A DNA stretch of 64,000 nucleotides from Macrotis lagotis (GCF_037893015.1 NC_133658.1:285453719-285517718), one strand, 5' to 3'; positions 45,086 to 55,656 are shown, counted from the first letter of the stretch. Notes: generated by a model from the letters alone, not told the origin. A program made the numbers and translations.

Positions 45086-45330
45086 AAGGGTACCATCATC
45101 TTCCCAATCACTCAGGTCTACCAGCTCCATGTCATCCCAAACCTTAACAAAAGGCTACCTCCACCACACCATCCATTTTCACTACACTTAATAAAATGCT
45201 CCTGGAAAAGACTTTTAAAATTCTGATCAGTATAATGATTGATCACAACTACACAGTCCTGATGATGAAGCATTCTGCCTGCTTCTGGGAGAGATGCAAG
45301 TAAGATATACATTTTAGGACAAATTGTGAG

Positions 45331-45879
45331 TTCCTTTTGCTTGACTATGTTTATTTGTTACAAGGATTGTGTCTTTCTTTTTTTTTTCAGTGAAAAAGCC
45401 ATTTGAAAGAAGAGAGGGAAGTTTGAGATAGTGTTTCAAAGAGAAGAGAGAAAGTCGCTTGAATTTTTTTTAAATACATAAAAGAGAAAAAATAAAGACA
45501 AGCAAGATCAGTTTGAAAATACTAATTTTAAAATTTTATCATACACCTTTAAAAAATCAAACTGTACATTATCAAATTCATAGCTTGGTATATTGAAATA
45601 TATAAACTATTAAAATAATGGCAATCCAATAGAAGTAAAGACAAACAAAAAGCATGCTGCTGGAGAAAATTAAACAACTTTGCTTACTTATGATTACCAT
45701 TCAAAACTGAACCCTCAATACCCTTTATCTTGTATTATTCTTTCTTGACTGATTTTCTAACACACTCCCCTAAAGTGACTATTGTAAACCAGCTTTTCAC
45801 TTCACATCCTCCAATACCCCCCCACTACACATTTATATATACAAAACTCTCACCTTCCTCTCAGAAAAAATGAATTTTT
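45331..45879. other. No gene seen
   Basis: AT-rich sequence with no recognised repeat or ORF. Confidence 0.35.
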
Positions 45880-46060
45880 AAAAATAGAATTTTTAAAGCA
45901 ATTACTATGTACTAGGTACTGTGATAAATACTGGGTATATACATATAAAAGTGAAGACAGTCTCCCTTCATCCAAGAAGCTTACATTCCAAGAAGGTAAC
46001 ATAAAGGGGACAGTGGCCAAGGAAAGCTACTGTGATTTGTAAAGTTATAGGAATGGTGCA
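45880..46060 (-). repeat. L2 3'-end relic
   Basis: 'attactatgtactaggtact' and 'ccaagaagcttacattccaa' match the reverse L2 terminus. Confidence 0.5.
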
Positions 46061-46407
46061 TTGAATCAAAGGAGAGAAACTTTGACACACCTTTCCCAGT
46101 AACAATGAATTATGGTTCTAGAACTTGAAGAGATGGAAGAGAGAGCTGCTGAGATGGACAGTATGCACAGTGAGACGAGGCTAGAGCATACTTGACTTGT
46201 TTCACTAAAATAAAAAATCAAGGCCATATATTGTGAATTTCCCTTCTGCTCCCTTATCCATTCCTCTAATTCCTCTAAATAATTTTCCATTCTCTTCTAC
46301 TTTAGTCTCTGAGAAGAAACAGTTTTTCTCCTTGCCAAAGTCAATTCGTCTACTTGTGCCCTTATGAGACCTTACCCCATCAATCATTCACTTTTTTCTC
46401 ATCTTCA
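46061..46407. other. No gene seen
   Basis: Two overlapping minus-strand ORFs have no domain. The sequence may include diverged L2. Confidence 0.3.
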
Positions 46408-46421
46408 CTCTAATTCTTTTT

Positions 46422-46599
46422 TTTTTTAAGGTTTTTGCAAGGCAAATAGGGTTATTAAGTGGCTTGCCCAAGGCCACACAGGTAGGTAATTATTAAGTGT
46501 CTGAGACCAGATTTGAACCCAGGTACTCCTGACTCCAGGGCAGGCGCTTTATCCACTACACCACCTCGCGGCCACCCCACTGTGCCACCTAGCTGCCCC
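46422..46599 (-). mobile_element. Marsupial tRNA-derived SINE with a duplicated 5' end
   Basis: Reverse copy with the usual body, but its 5' end occurs twice: 'ccactacaccacctcgcggc' is followed by a second 'ccactgtgccacctagctgc'. Both copies lie inside one pair of 14-bp repeats 'ctctaattcttttt' (46,408-46,421 and 46,600-46,613), so the duplication was part of the inserted unit. Confidence 0.9.
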
Positions 46600-46784
46600 C
46601 TCTAATTCTTTTTCTACTGGTTCTTTCCCTTCTACTAACTAGCATGCCCTGGGGATCTTCCTTTCTAAAAATATATACTTTTTAACTTGATACTGTCATC
46701 CCTTCGAATTATTGTCCCTTCATCTTTTCCCTTTCACAGCTGAGCTCTCAAAGGATGTGCCAATAGAATACACATTTGGGCAAG

Positions 46785-46915
46785 TTTAATTTAGCCTGGA
46801 TTCCCAGGCTCTGCCACCTGTGTGACCATGGGCAAGTTATTTAACCTTTCTGAGTCTTAATTTCATCAGCTGGATAATGAGAGGGCTGAACTAGATGACG
46901 TCTAGATCTATGATC
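46785..46915 (+). repeat. MIR relic
   Basis: 'ccacctgtgtgaccatgggc', 'ttcatcagctggataatgag' and 'ggctgaactagatgacgtct'. Confidence 0.68.
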
Positions 46916-47324
46916 TCAAAAGAGGCTACCAGTATGGTCCCCAAAATACACTATTTCTACTGTCTGAAAACCAGGCTGATTAAGGAAGGAGAAGCTCATA
47001 ATCAATTGATCACTTGATACTTTGATTCATTGACCCTTTCAACTCACAAAACAAACAATACAAAAGTGATCCTCAGTGTTTTGTAGTTTCTGTTTCCTTC
47101 TTTGGTGAGATTGACAGTGGCAGAAAATGGGGTTGAGGGAGCTAAGACCATGTCTAAACTAAGTTTAACCACAGGCATCCCAATTTTGAGGTCCTTATTC
47201 AATGATTGAGTTGATATACTCAGACACAGAAAATTTGAACCAATATTGATATTGATACTCTAAGGAAAAATAAACCAGAAGATATAAAGAGGTTGCAGGT
47301 AAATTAAGAAAATGGTTCAAAAGG
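46916..47324. other. No gene seen
   Basis: No recognised repeat or supported ORF. Confidence 0.35.
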
Positions 47325-47482
47325 GGTTTTTTTAGGTTTTTTTTTTGCAAGGCAAATGGGGTTAAGTGGCTTGCCCAAGGCCACACAGCTAGGTAATTAT
47401 TAAGTGTCTGAGATTGGATTTGAACCCAGGTACTCCTGACTCCAGGGCAGGTGCTTTATCCACTGCCACCTAGCCACCCCCA
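47325..47482 (-). mobile_element. Marsupial tRNA-derived SINE (short class)
   Basis: 'gcaaggcaaatggggttaag' to 'gccacctagccaccccc'. 'caaaag' flanks both sides. Confidence 0.88.
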
Positions 47483-47559
47483 AAAGTTCTTTTTGGGAGA
47501 CAAATGAAAAAAAATAGTAGGAAGAAGTGATTTCATCTTGTACTCAAAGGCAATTTTTT

Positions 47560-48125
47560 ACTTCACAGGACATTTAGAGATGCTCATGATACAGTTGGAA
47601 AGGTAGCCAATTATCAGTACATCAGTACCTTGGACAGGTACTGCATGAAGATGATTTGAGCAGCCAATTGAAGAGGAAAAAAATAACAGGCTACATTGTG
47701 TTTGGGAAATGGTGCAGCACATAAAACTCTACCAAGCTATCGCTGACAAACCTCTAAATTTTTGACACTGACCTTTTTTTCTAGAGATGCTCCATGGCTA
47801 TGAATCATGAAAGAGCATACTCTCTGAAGAATCAAATTTGTGCTTCACCCAGAGGACAATGGAAAAAGAAATGGTGGACATAAAGCAGTCTGAAATTGTT
47901 ATCAATAATATGCAAACAGTACTTAAAGATGGAACCCAGAAGATGTCACATCAGAAATGGAAGTGGGTTTGTCATGGAGCAAGAGGAAGGAATGAAATTG
48001 ATTGTCTTGATGCCTAGATCCAAGGGAAGACTTCAAGAGTGAGGGAGGAGAAATAACAAAGGATGAGAAAACATGAATGCTGAAAGGAGGATCTACATTG
48101 AGGAGATTATATTCAGATTATATTA
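47560..48125 (+). repeat. Possible RTE-type LINE relic
   Basis: A plus-strand frame near 47,950-48,018 reads KWKWVCHGARGRNEIDCLDA, loosely like the K-RWAGHVAR motif near the C-terminus of RTE-family ORF2. The match is weak and may be chance. Confidence 0.22.
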
Positions 48126-48129
48126 TATT

Positions 48130-49420
48130 AAGGAGATCAATTCAGTTCAACAAGCACTTTTTAAGTTCTTTATGTATATATAAATACTACCATAAGAGGA
48201 AGCACATATATTGAATAGTGGGTGACTTTCAAATAAGTAAGACCTAGGTTCATATATGGCAACTGACACATGCCATCAGTAATATTTGACTGTTTGGTGC
48301 CTTAGGCAACAAGATGATAAATTGCAGAAAAATGAAGATCTGCATCTGCGTGATAAGTTACTTCACTAGGAATTCCTCACATAGATTAAATCATAAGTCT
48401 GGATACTCCCTTTCCCCAAAATTCATGAGGTATCTATGCTAGGTGCTTAGCATATAAATATTGTTCTCTGCCTTCAGAAAACTTACATTCAACTGAATAT
48501 GCAATATATTCACAGAATACATTGTAAAATAAAGTAAAAAAAAGGTAATTTGGGTATTTAAATAATGAGGAAAGGGGAGAGTGAAAGGAAAGTGTTTCTA
48601 TAGTAAATACCCTTGAACTGAGTCTTATAGGAAACTGGAGTGGTAAGAAGCAGTGAGTTGAGGAAGGAGTATATCCTTGACCTGGGAGGCAGACTGCACA
48701 AAGATATGGAGTTAGGAATAGCCAATCAACCAGTTTGACTAGGACATAGAGTGTATGAAGGGAAGTAATGTGAATTAAGAAAGAAAGCAAGGAGTCAAGT
48801 AGATTGAAAGTCTTTAAATGTCAAGCTGGGGAGTTTGTATTTTGGAAAGAAGGAAATGGTGAAGTCTTTGACATGGGCAATACCATGGTCAGACCTATGT
48901 TTGAGGGATATCAGTGTGGCAGCGAAAGGATTGTAGAAGAGGGACTGGATGTAGGGAAATCAATTAAGCTATTTCAGTGGTGTAGTAACTGAAGGGAGCC
49001 TACACTTGTAAAACAGGCATGGAAGTGGATAGAAAAGAAATGTAAAAGACATTTGAGGGATAGAATTGACAAGATTTAGCAACTGACTTTATATGGGAGG
49101 TGAGAGAGAGAAAAATCAAAATAAGTCTGAGAGCTTGGACTGAAAGGATAAAGGAACCCTCAAAAGAAATAGGGGAAATACAGACGAGAGAGTTGGAATG
49201 ACAAAAAGACATCCAGGTGGAGATGGTTCAAAGAGAATTAGAGACATAATACTGAAGAGATATTAAGACTAGACATATCAATTTGTAAGTCAGCCACACA
49301 GAAATAATAATTGAACCCATGAAAGATGATGCAATGACCAAAGAAGAAAGAATTGTGAGAAAATACAGAATCTCTGAGGACATTCAAGTTTAGGAGGTCA
49401 ATCCATTGAAGTAAAAATAA
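48130..49420 (-). repeat. L2 LINE ORF2/3' relic, about 1.0-1.2 kb
   Basis: A tRNA-SINE-like piece lies within 48,210-48,420. From 48,430 the reverse L2 sequence is nearly continuous. The minus-strand frame at 49,000-49,212 contains LTSHIKSVAKSCQFYPSNV, matching the L2 motif LTPHIQSVAKSC-FYL. Confidence 0.72.
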
Positions 49421-49477
49421 CAGATTTTTAATCTGGTTTTTTAAATTAAAAAACTAGTTGGTATCTTTTGTACTTAT

Positions 49478-49700
49478 ATCATGGTATATTGGATAGAGTG
49501 CTGGACTTGAATCAGGAAGATTTGAATTAAAAAATCAGCCCCCTATCCTTACCAGCTCTTGAGCAAGTCACTTACTCTGTTTGCCTCAGCTTTCTCATCT
49601 ATAAAAAAGAGCTGGAAAAGGAAATAGCTAGCCATTCCAGTATCTTTGCCAAGAAAACTCCACAGAAAGTCAGAGATGACTTGAACAACAACAAATCTGT
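49478..49700 (+). mobile_element. Marsupial tRNA-derived SINE (long-bodied class)
   Basis: 'ggatagagtgctggacttga', 'tgcctcagctttctcatcta', 'gccattccagtatctttgcc' and 'cagagatgacttgaacaaca'. Confidence 0.78.
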
Positions 49701-50095
49701 TTTAACATCACTTTTATATTTTCCTTCTCCCCACCAGCCATCCCTTACAAGCAAAGCATTTTTAAAAGAGAAAAAAAATTCAGTATACTAACATACCAAT
49801 AAGCCAACATTTTATGAAGTTTTCCACATCCATAGTCCTGTACCTTTGGAAAGAAGAAAGGGAAGTGACATCTCATACCTTTTTTGGGATGGCTAAGCTT
49901 AGTCATCATAATTTAGCAGTATTTTTCATTTCATTTCATTGTATTGGTGTGTATATTTTTTTCTGCGTCTGCTTAGTTAACTTTATCAAGTAATATGTTT
50001 TTCCATGTTACTCTGACTTTTTATAAACACATACATTTTTAAAGCCAGAAAATTTCTCTCTGGAGACCATGGAAATATTTCTTTAATAATAAATT
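49701..50095 (-). repeat. Possible L1 3'-end relic
   Basis: T-rich sequence with an order of AT-rich blocks similar to other reverse L1 ends in the window. The match is too diverged for certainty. Confidence 0.3.
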
Positions 50096-50098
50096 AAA

Positions 50099-50257
50099 GG
50101 GGGGTGGCTAGGTGGTGCAGTGGATAGAGCACTGGCCTTGGAGTCAGGAGTACCTGAGTTCAAATCCGGTCTCAGACACTTAATAATTACCTAGCTGTGG
50201 TGGCTTTGGGCAAGCCACTTAACCCCATTGCCTTGCAAAAACTAAAAACTAACTAAC

Positions 50258-50307
<50 letters not shown>

Positions 50308-50308
50308 T
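50099..50308 (+). mobile_element. Marsupial tRNA-derived SINE with a (TAA)n tail
   Basis: 'ggggtggctaggtggtgcag' to 'ttgcaaaaact', then 'aactaactaac' and about 17 TAA units (50,259-50,308). 'aataataaatta' stands before the element and at the end of the tail. Confidence 0.88.
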
Positions 50309-50311
50309 ACA

Positions 50312-50478
50312 GGGGCGGCTAGGTGGTGTATTAAAGGGGCAGCTAGGTGGTGTAGTGGATAGAGCAATGGGCCTGGAGTCAGGAGTTCCTGAGTTCAAAT
50401 TGGGCCTTGACACTTAATAATTACCAAGCCATCTAACCCCATTTGCCTTACCAAAAAAAAAAAAAAACCTAAAAAAAG
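50312..50478 (+). mobile_element. SINE 5' stub followed directly by a second SINE
   Basis: A 19-bp stub 'ggggcggctaggtggtgta' (50,312-50,330) is followed after five bases by a new copy starting 'ggggcagctaggtggtgtag' (50,336) that runs to an A-tail. The stub could be an aborted or interrupted insertion. Confidence 0.85.
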
Positions 50479-50575
50479 AAAAATAATAATAAATTAAAAC
50501 AAGTATAGTATAGTATAATAAAAGATCAAAACCTGGAGGGGATGGTAACTTACAATTAATAATAAAGGGGTCCCA

Positions 50576-50728
50576 GGGGCAGCTAGGTGGCGCATTGGAT
50601 AGAACAACTGGCTCTGGAGTCTGGAGGACCTGAGTTCAAATCTGACCTCAGACACTTAAAAATTACCTAGTTGTGTGGCCTTGGGCAAGCCACTTAACCC
50701 CATGGCCTTGCAAAAAAGTAAAAAAAAG
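50576..50728 (+). mobile_element. Marsupial tRNA-derived SINE (short class) with 16-bp target-site duplication
   Basis: Full copy; the exact repeat 'taataaaggggtccca' is at 50,560-50,575 and 50,729-50,744. Confidence 0.94.
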
Positions 50729-50744
50729 TAATAAAGGGGTCCCA

Positions 50745-51000
50745 AGTTGATTCCAAGTCATGCCCAGGACATATGGTCCGAGGTACTTGAGCAGCCCTCT
50801 CTCACCCTCATCTTGAATTCCATTGCTGGAGTTCATTCCAATTACAACCCCACTTTAGGGTCAGTTGGTCAGCTTTTGGAGTTGCTGTAACTGTAAAAAT
50901 GACTCAGGTTGTTGAAGGGAGGAGAGGACTTAATTATTTAATTAATTTATTAATTTGATTGACAAGCTCTAATGAAGGCATTGAATCTAGCTCAAAATTA
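50745..51000. other. No gene or assignable repeat seen
   Basis: Unique sequence ending in an AT-rich run. Confidence 0.35.
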
Positions 51001-51120
51001 TCATTCAAAATTCTGTTTCAAATACTTCTTAGCCGTGGGTAAGTTATTTAACCTCTCTGTGCCTCAGTTTCTTTATCTGTAAAATAAGGGTAAGGTTGAA
51101 ACTTCATGACTTCCAGCTGT
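51001..51120 (+). repeat. MIR relic
   Basis: 'tagccgtgggtaagttattt' and 'tgcctcagtttctttatctg' follow MIR. Confidence 0.68.
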
Positions 51121-51419
51121 AAATCTACTTTCCAAACGAATTCCACATTTGCTGCCCAGAATCAGAAGAATGAACTTTGTGGGTCTTTTTCTTAGCCCAG
51201 TGTTCCCAAGTAAGGGAGAACTCATCAAAAGCAGAGGATAAAACTATAAAATAACAGCAATAACAATAATATATAAAAAAAACCCCAATCAAATCGCAGC
51301 TCTTTAAAGTCCAACTCTTAATGTGGGAAAGATGTTCAAATATTTATTAAAATTTAATGTCTTCAGATTAAATCAGGAGGGTTTTTCCCGTGCTTCTTTT
51401 GTAAAAAGCATCACCACTA

Positions 51420-52170
51420 GAATGCGCGGCACGGGCCCAAATGTCACTTCTGCTCCCGACAGGCTGTGCGGCCGCGGGGGAGGGACTTGGCAGCTCTCAG
51501 CCTCAGTTTCCTCATCGAAAAAATGGGAATAAGAGAGTTTTCAGCATCGGCCACACAGCTCGGCGGCTCGAAGGAGACAGCTCACCCGAGAGCCTAAAGG
51601 CTCTAAGTATCAGCGACCGCGCTTTCTAGCAGGTTCTTTCAGCTCCTCCCTTCCCCAGGCCCGACTCGCACTGGCGACCTCGAGCGCCCCCGGGCGTCTC
51701 CCCTCGGGAATGCAGGCACTTCCTTGTATGCGGGTCACCCACACCAGGCACGGAAAGCCGATCAAAGGAAGTTAACTTCCTAGATCGAATTCGCAGATTC
51801 GTCGCACCTCGGTTTTTTGTTTCGGTATAATACTGTCAAATATTTAAGCAATTAAGTATAATATCGTCATAATTTTTTTATTCATTCTGGTTTTTAACCT
51901 TTATTTTAAAAGAAATTCTTTTTCACTGTAATTCTTGTCATAGTTTCGGTATTTTCGTTGACTCGGTTTTTTTTTCAGCTTGCCCGTGATTGGACAGTTA
52001 AATGAATAAATTATCGTCTCATGTTAAATGTTTCATTTCCTTATAACATCCTTTACAGAAGCCTGTTTTAATTTTATTTATGGATATTCCTATAAAATAT
52101 TTAAATTATCTTTTATAACTGGATTTTTTAAGCGAAATAAAATATTCACCGTAATCGAAAAGTATTCCAC
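51420..52170. promoter_or_regulatory. CpG-retaining, promoter-like segment (small CpG island)
   Basis: 51,420-51,760 is GC- and CpG-rich ('gctgtgcggccgcgggggag', 'gcgcccccgggcgtctcccc'), unlike the CpG-poor surroundings. CpGs persist through the AT-rich continuation to about 52,160 ('gtttcggtattttcgttgac', 'gcgaaataaaatattcaccg'). An inverted CCAAT box (gattgg) lies near 51,990. A MIR remnant ('cagcctcagtttcctcatcg', about 51,495-51,540) sits inside. Such CpG retention marks germline-unmethylated DNA and usually a promoter. No first exon could be identified, and the direction of transcription is unknown. Confidence 0.55.
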
Positions 52171-52589
52171 TTTTGGAGGCTTTATATATCCTAGGCAGCC
52201 CCAACATGGCTGTGTTGTATGAAAGGAGAGAAGGTTAGCACTCCCCTTGATAAGGATGGAAGAGGTCCTAGTGGCCTTTACAACACATATACGGTTAAGG
52301 CATTGCCACCTACTCTGTGGCATCTAACCATGTTTTTTTTCTTCCTTCCAGAGGTGTTGGCAATTCTTTACATTTTATAAATTAACTTAAATTTACAAAA
52401 TTTTAGAACTATGAAGGATGACAAAGGATCATGTAGGTGCAAACTGTATGTGAACAAGTCTATTGTGTCTTCTGCCTGTGAGTGATGAGGCTCCCAAAGC
52501 AACTCAATTATTCTGTTAGGTTTTTAGGCTGTTGAGCAAAAAACCAAAAATAACAACTCCTTCCTTTAACTTAGTCTTTTATATGTATG
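52171..52589. other. No gene seen
   Basis: AT-rich sequence downstream of the CpG segment. Short ORFs only. Confidence 0.35.
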
Positions 52590-52825
52590 TCTTGCGTGGT
52601 AACTAGATGATGCAATACACAGGCTACACTTGGGGTGAAGGAAAGGAGTTCAAATCCTGATTTATTCACTTATTGTCTGGGCAGTTCACTTCATCCACCC
52701 TCAGTTTTCTCATCAAGGCAATGGGAATAGAACCTAGTTCATGGGATTGTAGTGGGCAACCACAAATGAGAAAAGATTAAAAAATGCTATATAAATTCTA
52801 GTATATTATGATGTTGGGATCCAGA
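52590..52825 (+). repeat. tRNA-derived SINE / MIR-like relic
   Basis: 'gtaactagatgatgcaatac', 'ggagttcaaatcctgattta' and 'aaaaatgctatataaattct'. Confidence 0.6.
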
Positions 52826-53029
52826 TTCAAATGATTTTTTTTGCTCAGATTACCAGTTCAAGACGATCCGATCTTTCAAGTGCTGACAAAACACAACAGA
52901 AAGAATGGTGAGATGGGGAAACCTGTACCAGTAGTCTGATGTCATGGACTGTACCTCTGGCCCTGTTCCTAACCCCCCGGGTGACCTAAGGCAAAGCATC
53001 TGTGAGACATTAACTGAACATGTGGCAAA

Positions 53030-53100
53030 TTCTTTGTCTTGGCATTCAAATCCCTCCACAATCTGGCTCCCTCCTCTTTCTGCTACTACTTTATGAACAT
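53030..53100 (+). repeat. L2 fragment
   Basis: 'ggcattcaaatccctccaca' and 'atctggctccctcctctttc' match an internal part of the L2 3' region. Confidence 0.55.
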
Positions 53101-53395
53101 AAGAGAATCACAGAATCTCAGAAGTGAAAATGGTCTCCAGAGCTCATCCTGAGGAGCAAGGCTCTTCTATAGATCCCCAATAAGCAGTCGTCCAGCCTTC
53201 CCTGAAAGATCTTGATATAGAGAAACCTTCAGCTTTTGAGGCAGCATAGACCTCTAGAGACACATCGGATTAGCAAGACGTTTCTACTGACAGGCAACCA
53301 AAATCTAACTTTCTACATTTCCCTCTTGGGCAGAATAACCCAAGTCTACTTATCTACTTTTGTTCACATGACTACCCTTGAAAATATTTGATGAC

Positions 53396-53612
53396 CAAGT
53401 AAGATTAGAGGAAAAATTGTAAAACTGGGGCGGCTAGGTGGCGTAGTGGATAAAGCACCAGCCTTGGAATAAGGTTCAAATCCGGTCTCAGACACTTAAT
53501 AATTACCTAGCTGTGTGGCCTTGGGCAAGCCATTTAACCCCATTTGCCTTGCAAAAACCTAAAAAGAAAAATTGTAAAACTCAAAATAAATGAAATCTTT
53601 AATTAAAAACAG
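53396..53612 (+). mobile_element. 62-bp L1 3' stub with target-site duplication, split by a SINE
   Basis: Only the last L1 bases are present ('ggaaaaattgtaaaact' and 'caaaataaatgaaatcttta'). The 10-bp repeat 'atttgatgac' is at 53,386-53,395 and 53,613-53,622. The SINE at 53,427-53,565 lies inside it. Confidence 0.82.
53427..53565 (+). mobile_element. Marsupial tRNA-derived SINE (short class) with 16-bp target-site duplication
   Basis: Full copy starting 'ggggcggctaggtggcgtag'. The exact repeat 'gaaaaattgtaaaact' is at 53,411-53,426 and 53,566-53,581. Confidence 0.95.
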
Positions 53613-53760
53613 ATTTGATGACAGCTAGAATATGCCTCCCACTTTTTTTCCTTCACCTACTAAACCATTCCCAGGTCTTCTGCTTTTTCCTAGTTGCTAC
53701 CATCCATATCACCTCACTCTGGAAACTATTTTGTATAATCTTTGTGTTTAGTTTTTGACC

Positions 53761-54589
53761 TATTTATGTATATTTACTTATTTTTTTAAAAACCACTATT
53801 TTATGGTGCAAATGCTTTAGAGTTTTTCAGCAGTGAAAATATTCACAGGATACAGACATGGGGGGGGGATCCCTTTTGCCTCAGCAGTCCATTGCTTCTC
53901 TCAAATTTCACTCATTCCATTTGTTGCAGGCATTTCATGCTTCATTGCTGCTTCATTAAGATCTTCGTGCTTCTATCCATAATGAGCTTCTTTGCCATCG
54001 GAATCCCATTAAAGATGTTCCACAGCAAGATCCCCACCCATGACTTTCTCCCAAAGTTAAAAGATGACCCTTTGCACTGTGGGGTCTTGGCATCGCTGGC
54101 AGACACCTCTGAACAGATAGATTCTACTCCAGATTGTTTGGTTGCAGATTTAGGAATGTCTTTTGCAGTAGCTTTGGAAGGTGCACAATTTGGAAATTGT
54201 CATTTTTATAATTAATAACAAATTATTAGAAGATTAGTTATAAGGGGGCTTTTTCTCTTTTTACCTCCTCATTCAGGGATCAGCCTTGATCAGTCAGTCT
54301 CTGAAGGGCTAGGTTAGTAAAGAAATTGGCCCAACCCTCCAGAAACATTATCCTCAATCTGGGGCAGGCCCCTACCCAACTAGAATTGATTTCTAAACAA
54401 AATGTAAAGAGAATCTAATCTAGGTATTCCAGCCCTAAAAAGCATTAGGCTCACAACCTGAACCCCCTTCCACCGCCACTCACCCACTGTTGGAGAAGGA
54501 ATCTTTTATTCAAGCTTGAAGTAGCCAAGATTCAACAAGCCACAATCTCAGCAAAAGGAGTTGAAGCTCCTCACCACCTCTATAATTTT
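53761..54589. other. Unassigned; contains a 107-codon ORF
   Basis: The plus-strand frame 53,892-54,215 is open for 107 codons, and the opposite strand is also largely open over about 80 codons. I recognise neither product. A retroposed gene fragment is possible but unsupported. The rest is unassigned. Confidence 0.25.
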
Positions 54590-55200
54590 TTCTTTTTGTC
54601 AATTTTGCCACTCTCATGGATATGAGGCAGAATTAAGGAATTAATTTGTACTTCTCTAACTCATGATCAGTCAGCTTCAAATAGTTTTTTAAGGTCTTTA
54701 TATGTCTCATTTGATGATCACAACCCTAGGTAGATGTAATTCGAATTATATTTTAACAGACGAGACAAATAGAGATCAAATAACTTACCCAGGATCAACA
54801 CTTGAAGCTGGATTTAAAGTCATCTTCTTGTTTTGAACCATGATTCCAGGCCCAATGCTCTATCCACTGCAACACCTAGCATCTACTAATCAGTAGTGAT
54901 TTGGAATATTCTTTCATAAGGAAAAAATCCATAACCTGATTTCTTGCTGAAAAACTCCCTTTGACCATTTATCAGTTGGGAAATTGCTTTTTTCCCTCCT
55001 CAAACACTTGAATCAATTCTGTCTTGGAAATGAGACCTTGAACAGAAAAACTACCATAATTTTTTTCAGTTATTTATTATTTGTACAAAAACTTCTAATT
55101 TTTTTGCAATCAATTTTTTCTGCCATCTTATCTGAAATCAAAATGACTAATCATGATTTCTTACATTTAACTGAGGCATAATATAATTCACTCCTACCCA
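54590..55200 (-). repeat. Old L1 ORF2-end relic
   Basis: 'tgccactctcatggatatga', 'ttgaccatttatcagttggg', 'cttggaaatgagaccttgaa' and 'gtacaaaaacttctaatttt' are reverse-complement L1 ORF2-end landmarks in order. An old SINE at about 54,690-54,890 separates them. Confidence 0.7.
54690..54890 (-). repeat. MIR-like SINE relic
   Basis: 'catttgatgatcacaaccct', 'taacttacccaggatcaaca' and 'ctatccactgcaacacctag' in reverse orientation, within the L1 relic. Confidence 0.6.
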
Positions 55201-55497
55201 GCTGAACTCATTTTTATATTTCAAGTGTTTGCTGTAAACATATTTTGCTTTTAAGAAACCAATTCTGCTAAGTAGCCAAGTCTTTTTTATATGTTAATTT
55301 CTTTCCATTCTATTCTCCTAGACTTTTTCTTCTATGTAATCCATTTCTCTATAATCCTTTTCTTCTCCTTTTAACCTTTTCTTCCCTATCTCTTTTCCAA
55401 GTTTAGGATTTGTTTCATGACTAATCCTTCCCCAAATGCAGTCCCTTTTACATTCCCCTTTCCCTTCTTCCTGCTTCCATCTGTAACCCTTGATGAA
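55201..55497. other. Pyrimidine-rich sequence, no gene seen
   Basis: T/C-rich stretch with no recognised element. Confidence 0.35.
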
Positions 55498-55509
55498 CTG
55501 AATATACTT

Positions 55510-55656
55510 TTTTTGGGGGGGCAAGACAAATGGGGTTAAAGTGGCTTGCCCAAGGCCACACAGCTAGGTAATTATTAAGAGTCTGAGACCGGATTTGAAC
55601 CCAGGTACTCCTGACTCCAGGGCCAGTGATTTATCCACTGCGCCACCTAGCCACAC
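55510..55656 (-). mobile_element. Marsupial tRNA-derived SINE (short class) with target-site duplication
   Basis: 'gacaaatggggttaaagtgg' to 'gcgccacctagccacac'. The 12-bp repeat 'ctgaatatactt' is at 55,498-55,509 and 55,657-55,668. Confidence 0.92.

Larger units (their letters stand above)
44090..45330 (+). repeat. L2 LINE ORF2 relic carrying two SINEs
   Basis: Plus-strand pieces read LYSLDIADH (44,300 region), LSWFSFYLSDR, CPGPSLLSLYF and, past the SINEs, sequence like the 'NLGVILDSSLS' region. These correspond in order to the L2 motifs LSAAFDTVDH, LSWFSSYLSDR and VPQGSVLGPLLFSLY. It is one of the longest L2 pieces here. Frames are broken. Confidence 0.8.
53103..53760 (-). repeat. CR1/L3-like LINE relic with a nested L1 and SINE
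   Basis: 'agaatcacagaatctcagaa', 'cagtcgtccagccttccctg', 'cattttccctcttgg'-like sequence and, past the insertion, 'gatgacagctagaatatgcc' run in the same order as at 13.7 kb. The insertion at 53,396-53,612 separates the halves. Confidence 0.58.

Noticed and set aside
48434-48790. 118-codon ORF on the minus strand
   Set aside because: It follows L2 sequence in the same orientation, so it is a decayed LINE frame.
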